The position numbers and the translations under genes were made by a program. Of a DNA stretch of 64,000 nt, positions 58,051 to 64,000 are shown in pieces. Within the stretch, counting starts at the first letter, position 1. Each line of letters begins with the position of its first letter. This DNA is from Aelia acuminata (Eukaryota; Arthropoda; Insecta; Hemiptera; Pentatomidae): the NCBI GenBank assembly GCA_911387785.2, contig OU426979.1, positions 75,839,533 through 75,903,532 on the forward strand, given 5' to 3'. The notes under the pieces were generated by a model, which had not been told where the DNA came from, made no database searches, and worked only from the letters and a program-made list of their open reading frames with translations.

Positions 58051-58463
58051 TGTAACAATTATGTGGGTAACAAATATTTATTTAACAAAAATATACAGTT
58101 ATCAATGCCAACGAATTGTTACAACTTAAATATTTTAGCAGGTTACAAAATTGATAACGTTATAACACACAATCATACGACTTGAACTTCAGTGTCATGA
58201 CACAGACTACCACTAACTCGTTCAATCACTGCTCCTTATATATAATCGTAAATAGTCAGGCCTGGAATGTTCCAGAACAATGTGGACAGTTCTACGCCAG
58301 CGTGGACGAGGCTCGAAAGATCTAGACCCAAACAGTTCGTTCCAACCGCTTGTTTTGTTCCAACAAACGGTCTGGAAGTTTACGTTTTCTTTATTGTGTT
58401 ATTCTTCATATGTTTTCTTTATTTGCTTATCGATTTAACGTTACACTATATATATATATATAT

Positions 58464-58516
<53 letters not shown>

Positions 58517-58769
58517 TAAAATGTATGAACGAAAGGCTCGTTAGTCTCGCTCCGGCAGTTCGGAACCGCTTCCTCTTGCTTTCCCTTGGCGACTGCAGCA
58601 TGTTCTTTCATAAGATTCGCAGCATTCCTTGTATTGTGAGCGATGGTTTGTAATATGTAATAAATAAATCCATTAGAAACGTAAGTAGAGTATATAGAAA
58701 ATAGGACTAAAGGTGAAGTAAATCACCTACAAATCTGTAACAGTTACTTACGATTCTAAATACGTTACA
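58051..58769 (-). mobile_element. probable solo LTR, minus strand
   Basis: The segment starts TGTAACAATT and ends GTTACA, so read on the minus strand it runs TGTAACG...TTGTTACA, the TG...CA form of LTRs. In minus orientation it has in order a heat-shock element, a TATA box (TATATATAAGG, ~58235-58245), ~155 bp of leader, an AATAAA signal (58077-58082) and ~30 bp to the end. No primer-binding site or polypurine tract adjoins it, so no internal region remains. Flanks do not show a clear duplication. A (TA)n/(CA)n run at 58446-58516 has expanded inside it. Confidence 0.4.
58265..58277 (-). promoter_or_regulatory. perfect three-unit heat-shock element
   Basis: GAA, TTC and GAA occur exactly two bases apart (58265, 58270, 58275). 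On the minus strand it lies ~20 bp upstream of a TATA box, a normal promoter position. Heat response is inferred. Confidence 0.5.
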
Positions 58770-58820
58770 AAATATTTCGATTGACAAAGAATTTGTTTAG
58801 TCTAATATTTCTAACCGCTG

Positions 58821-58999
58821 TGTTGTGTATCGATTGTATCGATTAGGAGTGATCGGGTATCTGGTCCCGCCCTTTTTGGGGATTACCTGCCGCATGAGGT
58901 TATCTGTTCAACGATGTAAAGTTTTTGTTGTATTATGTAATAAATAGTGTTAAAAGACGGATGTGTTGTTCATGTTTAATTACCTATCTAGATATAATA
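58821..58999 (+). repeat. 5' LTR
   Basis: 179 bp beginning TGTTGTGTATCG and ending TAGATATAATA, identical to 63245-63423. It contains two tandem TATCGATT units near the start (like DRE/DREF sites) and AATAAA at 58939-58944 as poly-A signal. The terminal bases are TG...TA, not the usual TG...CA; the target duplication fixes the boundary. Confidence 0.93.
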
Positions 59000-59002
59000 A
59001 AG

Positions 59003-59015
59003 TGGCGACGAGGAT
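59003..59015 (+). other. primer-binding site, tRNA-Ser(GCU)
   Basis: TGGCGACGAGGAT begins three bases after the 5' LTR and is complementary to the CCA end of animal tRNA-Ser(GCU) (…ATCCTCGTCGCCA). It primes minus-strand DNA synthesis. Mag-type elements use this primer. Confidence 0.85.
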
Positions 59016-59069
59016 AAACACAGAGAAAACGGACACTCTAATCTCAAAGTTTATTGTCAACCAAGAAAA

Positions 59070-62000
59070 ATGAACGCTGATCAATTCACCCAGTTTTTGC
59101 AACAACAGCAGCAGCAATTTTCAGCCATGCTAGAAAAATTCTCGTCCATAAATCAAAGCGCTTCTTCAACACTTCCTCAACATAATGTAAGTAAATTTGA
59201 TACTTTTGATAAAAATACGGAATCCTTTCAACAATACAAAGAACGGTTTGACAACTTTCTTGCCCTAAAAGGCCTAGCGTCAGACAAAGACTCAGCTAAA
59301 ACAATTCTTTTAAATAGCATTGGCCCTGAATATTTCGAGTTGCTCAAACTATCAGTAGCACCAAAAGAACTCAATACATTAACATTTGATGAAATCATTA
59401 AAACACTTGACGACCAACTTACTGAGAAAAAAAATATTTTAGTTGAAAGACACAAGTTTCTATCACAAAAACAAGCACCTAACCAATCTATCCAAGATTT
59501 TGTCACCCAATTACGAAAATACATTCCTGCATGCAGCTTCAAATGTGAATGTGAAAAGTCTGTGGCAGATCTTTTTCTACACTCCCAGTTTATCAGAGGC
59601 CTCTCTAACCAAGACATACGCCACCAACTTCTTTTGGATGACTCAAAAACATTTTCCGACGCTGTCTCAAAGGCACAAACCTTAGAAGCATCGTACTTGG
59701 CAAGCCAACAATTCGATATATCCACAGAAAATAATTCAGAAAATGACAGTGTACATAGACTTTCGAGACCACGTAGGGGGAGTCAAAATAATTATAATTC
59801 AAAACCTAGAGATAAATCAAATTCAAGACATACACGCCTTAATTTAAAACACCTGGGAATTGAAGGGCTTTGTTTAAAATGTGGTAGAAATAATCACAAT
59901 TCAAAAAATTGCAAAGTTACTCCGACTAAATTAAAATGTCAATACTGTGAGAAGTCGGGACATGTCGAAAAAGTGTGTCTAAAAAGATTAATGTCAGAAA
60001 AAAAGGAAGTGCAGTCAGTAGACTCAGAAGAAGACTCATTCCTCCATGATCAATACACAATATATGAAATAAACAGTCAGAATCTAGACACACAGAAGTA
60101 TTTCGTTCAAGTAAAAATCAACAATATAATTCAACAATTTGAAGTAGATTCCGGAGCAGGACAAACACTGTTAAATGAATCAAATTTTAATCGACTGAAT
60201 CTTAATAAGAAACTTAGAGATACCAGCATCCGATTTCGCTCGTACACCTCAGGTATTTTCGCACCCATTGGAGTAGCAGAAGTAGAGGTTCAATATAAGG
60301 ACATAAAATCAACAGAGACACTCTACGTAGTTTCAGATAAGTTTTCCCCACTTCTGGGCCGTTCCTGGATCAGACACCTAAATATTCATTTACAAGACAT
60401 CGATGTTGGAAAAATCAACAATAATTCAATAAATTCAATAATTCCCGACAACGTCGAAAATGTGATCCTTAACAGATACCCAGAGATATTTCAACAAACG
60501 GTGGGCTGCTGCAAAAACTTCAAGATTTCCCTTAAATTGCGAAACAACGCAAAACCCATAGCTTTCAAGGCTAGAGAGGTACCACAAGCCCTGAAAGCAG
60601 AAGTAGAGCAAGAACTCGAGACACTAGAAAAGCAAAACATTATTTCAAAAGTCCAAGAGAGTGACTGGGCTTCCCCCCTAGTTATTGTCCCCAAGGGAAA
60701 TGGTAAAGTACGCCTATGTGTCGATTATAAGGTGGGAGTAAACCCTCAACTTCAGGACGCACATTATCCTATACCAAGAATTGATGACCTTCTCACAGCA
60801 CTCAATAGTTCCACATATTATTGCTCACTGGATTTATTTAAAGCATACCTCCAGGTCCCAGTCGACCAAGAAAGCGCAAAGATTCAAACAATCATTACTC
60901 ATAAAGGAACCTATACAGTTAACCGTCTCTCTTTTGGCATCAAAACCGCACCAAATGAATTCCATCTTATCATGGACAAAGTCCTATCAGGCCTGCAAGG
61001 GGTCACAACATACTTCGATAACATCATAGTTCATGGGAAAACAAGAGAGGACTGCTATACAAATTTGATTGCCTGCCTCGACAGACTAAAAGAGTTTGAT
61101 TTACACCTCAATAGAGAAAAGTGTGAACTATTCAAAACCAAAATTCAATACTTAGGTTATGTATTCGAGCAAGGTAAAATTTCGAAAGATCCAGCTAAAG
61201 TCATGGCCATTATGAAGGCACCAAGACCAGCAAATCAAGACGACGTCAAGAGGTTTTTGGGCATGGTGACCTATTATGCAAAATTTATTCCAAATATTTC
61301 AACACTAACGTACCCATTGAGATTACTTTTACAAAAGCAAAAAAAATTCTACTGGTCTTCTAGATGTGAATCAGCGTTTACACAATTGAAAAATGAAATT
61401 TCTAGTGATAGAGTCTTAACACCCTTTAGTCCAGATCTTCCTCTCTCGGTAGCTTGCGACGCCTCACCAACCGGGGTAGCAGGAGTACTCTCACACACCA
61501 TAAATGGCATAGAAAAACCTATTGCCTTCGCATCACGTGCATTGACCAAAACCGAGATGAACTATAGCCAACTAGACAGAGAAGCCTTGTCAATCGTTTT
61601 TGCTCTCAAGAAATTCTATTATTATATTTATGGCAGAAAGTTTACCCTATATACCGATAATCGGCCACTGACCCACATTCTGCACGAGAATGCACACCTT
61701 CCAGCAATGACGTCTGCAAGACTTCTACGCTACGCAACCTGGCTCACAAATTTTGACTACCAAATTGAACATAAAAAGGCAGAAGAAAATTTACACGCCG
61801 ATTTTCTTTCAAGATCCCCTATCCAAGAAAATATGTCCCAAATGGAACAGAATATTGAAGAAGAAGTCTCGTTAATTTCTAATGAAACCATTTACACTAT
61901 TTCCAACGATACGATCAACTACAAAACCCTCGCTGAAGAAACCTCACGAGATGAGCAGCTATCTAGAATTAAATCAGACCTTTTGAAGGGTGAAAACAAT

Positions 62001-63197
62001 AACACTGAACTCTATCTGCAAAATGGCATAATTTTTAAAGGACAACGAGTAGTCGTTCCAACATCATTACAGCAAGCAGTTCTTAACGAACTTCATCACA
62101 CACACGCAGGGGTTGTAAAAATGAAGCAGTTATCCCGTCAATATGTTTACTGGAAAAATCTAGACAAAGACATTGAAAATCTCGTCAGAACTTGTCAGGC
62201 ATGCGGACGAATCAGAAAAAATCCTCCCAAAGCTCCAATACATCACTGGGATGAGCCCACAGAGAATTTTGATAGGGTTCATATGGACTATGCGGGGCCA
62301 TTCCAAAACCACCACTTCTTTCTTTTAGTGGACGCTAAGTCCCGCTGGCTAGAAATCCGGTTCTCCAAGAATGCACCAACAACAGATTCAACCATTCAAT
62401 ACCTTCAAGATATATTCTCAACCCACGGTCTACCAAGAGTCCTAGTGTCGGATAATGCAACAATATTCAAAAGCGAAGCATTTCTCAAATTCTGCACACA
62501 ACATGGCATTCAACAAAAGTTCATAGCACCAGGCCATCCCGCCACAAACGGAATCGCAGAACGCAATATTCAAACTTTTAAACAGAAATTACAGGCTATG
62601 TCTTGTTCTACGTTACCTCTCCAAAGAAAAGTCCAAGAAATCTTAATGCGATACAGGTCGACCCCGCTAGCATGTGGGAAATCACCATCGGAATTGTACC
62701 TACAACGTAGAATACGGATTAAATTAGATCTGCTGAAACCACCCCCACAAACACCAGCTTTTCCCAGCACCACTCAGGGTACACGTCAACTAAGTGTGGG
62801 AGATCGCATACAAGCAAGATGGTACCCCCACACTGGAAAACCAACATGGAGACTCGGAACCGTAATCCAAAAAATTGGGAAGCTCCACTACATAGTCAAA
62901 CTCGACATTAATGGATATAGCCTGAAGAGGCATATCAATCAATTGCTTTTCATTGCGAGCGAAACCAAACCCAAGAAGAGAGTTATGTTCACTCTACACC
63001 CCAAGAATCCAACCAATGATGTCGAATCAAGAAGCAACCTCCCAGAAGACTTCCAGCCAGAACCAAGACCATCGACCCCCCCGCAGCAACAACAAGAACA
63101 TCCTAGGGCCGAGCCACATCCCATTCTAAGACGATCAAGCAGAGAACGGAGGCCCCCAAGAAGACTCCAAGAATATGTTACTCAATTTACCCCTTGA
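59070..63197 (+). CDS. Gypsy gag-pol polyprotein, 1375 aa, RT box altered
   Basis: Gag (~1-310) starts with a polyglutamine run and ends with two CCHC knuckles (C268-C281, C290-C303). The aspartic protease has DSGA (D360). Reverse transcriptase covers ~500-720 with RLCVDYK and SFGIKTAPNEF; its catalytic box is YFDN (D650, N651) where the family has YxDD. RNase H starts near D797 (CDASPTG) with TDNRPL later. Integrase has the HHCC zinc region (to CQAC ~1044) and D1073, D1128, E1164, a DD35E triad. A basic, proline-rich tail ends the protein. Gag and pol are one frame. The Asp-to-Asn change probably lowers or abolishes polymerase activity; mobilisation would then need a helper copy. Confidence 0.93.
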   Translation: MNADQFTQFLQQQQQQFSAMLEKFSSINQSASSTLPQHNVSKFDTFDKNTESFQQYKERFDNFLALKGLASDKDSAKTILLNSIGPEYFELLKLSVAPKELNTLTFDEIIKTLDDQLTEKKNILVERHKFLSQKQAPNQSIQDFVTQLRKYIPACSFKCECEKSVADLFLHSQFIRGLSNQDIRHQLLLDDSKTFSDAVSKAQTLEASYLASQQFDISTENNSENDSVHRLSRPRRGSQNNYNSKPRDKSNSRHTRLNLKHLGIEGLCLKCGRNNHNSKNCKVTPTKLKCQYCEKSGHVEKVCLKRLMSEKKEVQSVDSEEDSFLHDQYTIYEINSQNLDTQKYFVQVKINNIIQQFEVDSGAGQTLLNESNFNRLNLNKKLRDTSIRFRSYTSGIFAPIGVAEVEVQYKDIKSTETLYVVSDKFSPLLGRSWIRHLNIHLQDIDVGKINNNSINSIIPDNVENVILNRYPEIFQQTVGCCKNFKISLKLRNNAKPIAFKAREVPQALKAEVEQELETLEKQNIISKVQESDWASPLVIVPKGNGKVRLCVDYKVGVNPQLQDAHYPIPRIDDLLTALNSSTYYCSLDLFKAYLQVPVDQESAKIQTIITHKGTYTVNRLSFGIKTAPNEFHLIMDKVLSGLQGVTTYFDNIIVHGKTREDCYTNLIACLDRLKEFDLHLNREKCELFKTKIQYLGYVFEQGKISKDPAKVMAIMKAPRPANQDDVKRFLGMVTYYAKFIPNISTLTYPLRLLLQKQKKFYWSSRCESAFTQLKNEISSDRVLTPFSPDLPLSVACDASPTGVAGVLSHTINGIEKPIAFASRALTKTEMNYSQLDREALSIVFALKKFYYYIYGRKFTLYTDNRPLTHILHENAHLPAMTSARLLRYATWLTNFDYQIEHKKAEENLHADFLSRSPIQENMSQMEQNIEEEVSLISNETIYTISNDTINYKTLAEETSRDEQLSRIKSDLLKGENNNTELYLQNGIIFKGQRVVVPTSLQQAVLNELHHTHAGVVKMKQLSRQYVYWKNLDKDIENLVRTCQACGRIRKNPPKAPIHHWDEPTENFDRVHMDYAGPFQNHHFFLLVDAKSRWLEIRFSKNAPTTDSTIQYLQDIFSTHGLPRVLVSDNATIFKSEAFLKFCTQHGIQQKFIAPGHPATNGIAERNIQTFKQKLQAMSCSTLPLQRKVQEILMRYRSTPLACGKSPSELYLQRRIRIKLDLLKPPPQTPAFPSTTQGTRQLSVGDRIQARWYPHTGKPTWRLGTVIQKIGKLHYIVKLDINGYSLKRHINQLLFIASETKPKKRVMFTLHPKNPTNDVESRSNLPEDFQPEPRPSTPPQQQQEHPRAEPHPILRRSSRERRPPRRLQEYVTQFTP

Positions 63198-63233
63198 TAT
63201 ACGCATGTCATAATTATATAATTATTTTAATAA

Positions 63234-63244
63234 GTGTGGGAGAC
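63234..63244 (+). other. polypurine tract
   Basis: GTGTGGGAGAC directly precedes the 3' LTR. It is purine-rich with two pyrimidines and is the expected plus-strand primer. Confidence 0.7.
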
Positions 63245-63423
63245 TGTTGTGTATCGATTGTATCGATTAGGAGTGATCGGGTATCTGGTCCCGCCCTTTT
63301 TGGGGATTACCTGCCGCATGAGGTTATCTGTTCAACGATGTAAAGTTTTTGTTGTATTATGTAATAAATAGTGTTAAAAGACGGATGTGTTGTTCATGTT
63401 TAATTACCTATCTAGATATAATA
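63245..63423 (+). repeat. 3' LTR
   Basis: 179 bp identical to the 5' LTR at 58821-58999, followed by the CGCTG duplication at 63424-63428. Confidence 0.93.
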
Positions 63424-63428
63424 CGCTG

Positions 63429-64000
63429 CCACAACCAAAACTTCGCTAAAAGAACACATCCACTATTTTAATACTTTTCATGTTCAAAATAATACTAATG
63501 TAGTTAAGGCGATTGCTATGTAAAAAATGTCTTGCCCTTCTATAACTTCAAGAAAAGGAATATCCCGAGTTAATTAACAACTATTATAATAAATTAACTA
63601 ATTTTATTGAACAAAATCACCAAAAAAGAATAACATATTATATGCTTAAAATGGTCTAAAACATCCTTTCATTCTAAAAGACGAAAAAACGAATTAACTA
63701 CTAAGAATAATTTTTATAGCAACCCTGTTATATCAGTTACAGTTTCATTCATCCAAACATAAATTAAAGCATGGATTCATGGATTAAATGATTTCTTTAA
63801 CATAGATATTAGAGGAATTCATACGGATAAGGACCGATATGTATATATCAGGATAATGAACAAGAATTTAGAGAAAATAAAAGAAACATAGAACCCTAAA
63901 CATATTTGTTTGTGACCCCAGGCATTAGCAATTTGTTAAAAGTTGAAATATCGTCTTAAAACGTAAATCTGACAAATTCCTAATATTAAACTAGCGTAAG
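63429..64000. other. AT-rich non-coding sequence
   Basis: No gene, repeat or RNA gene is recognised between the Gypsy element and the end of the window. Confidence 0.5.

Larger units (their letters stand above)
58821..63423 (+). mobile_element. complete Ty3/Gypsy retrotransposon, Mag lineage, very young
   Basis: The 4603-bp element has two 179-bp LTRs that I find identical base for base, a 5-bp target duplication CGCTG (58816-58820 and 63424-63428), a primer-binding site, one uninterrupted gag-pol frame and a polypurine tract. There is no envelope gene, so this is an intracellular retrotransposon. The tRNA-Ser primer site, the small single gag-pol ORF with two CCHC knuckles and short LTRs point to the Mag lineage. 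Identical LTRs mean recent insertion. Confidence 0.95.

Noticed and set aside
58267..58653. 128-codon frame across the (TA)n/(CA)n run
   Set aside because: The middle is an IYIYIY repeat from the microsatellite and the rest lies in a putative LTR.
63198..63244. Envelope gene after Gypsy pol
   Set aside because: Only 47 bp lie between the pol stop and the 3' LTR, so there is no env and the element is not an enveloped retrovirus.

Overview
The window is arthropod, most likely insect, nuclear DNA. It is very AT-rich, full of homopolymers and (TA)n runs, has no bacterial gene organisation, and its long ORFs all belong to eukaryotic transposable elements (TEs). I see no complete host gene. A few short exon-like pieces suggest that the window is intergenic or lies in the very long introns of one or more host genes.

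Layout. (1) 1.4-2.7 kb: a structurally complete mauritiana/Mos1-type mariner on the minus strand, with perfect 28-bp terminal inverted repeats (TIRs), a TA duplication and an intact 345-aa transposase. (2) 6.26-8.76 kb and 35.2-37.4 kb: two copies, in opposite orientation, of a TIR element carrying a ~154-bp tandem array. (3) 11.8-12.8 and 22.5-23.05 kb: an old paralogous repeat pair; the first copy holds a tRNA-derived SINE. (4) 13.24-20.16 kb: a ~6.9-kb hAT element coding for an intact 1005-aa ZMYM1-like transposase. Upstream of it are reiterated ~230-bp blocks with splice-donor motifs and a perfect four-unit heat-shock element; downstream is a 147-bp tandem array. (5) 28.0-31.6 kb: two small hAT-type MITEs with perfect 8-bp target duplications, and a decayed non-LTR LINE split by a Penelope/hammerhead-like motif. 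(6) 34.3-35.0 and 42.86-49.07 kb: a tRNA-Asp-like repeat family with a large palindrome. One copy has been split by a full-length I-superfamily LINE (43.39-48.86 kb, ORF1 and ORF2 intact); the other preserves the empty site. (7) 37.6-38.5 kb: a decayed Jockey reverse transcriptase, then a pogo/Tigger-like non-autonomous element at 41.3-42.2 kb. (8) 49.4-50.3 and 55.4 kb: short exon-like sequences. (9) 58.05-58.77 kb: a probable minus-strand solo LTR with a heat-shock element. (10) 58.82-63.42 kb: a very young Mag-lineage Ty3/Gypsy element with identical 179-bp LTRs, a 5-bp duplication, a tRNA-Ser primer-binding site and an uninterrupted gag-pol. Its reverse-transcriptase box reads YFDN instead of YxDD.

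The genes do not form a pathway. Each element is a self-contained replicon, and together they record nested insertion. The most notable points are the near-perfect Gypsy copy with an altered polymerase box, two unrelated elements with canonical heat-shock elements, the reiterated 5' region of the hAT element, and the tRNA-bearing palindromic repeat with its filled and empty LINE sites. No sequence searches were possible; family names rest on motifs and recalled family features.
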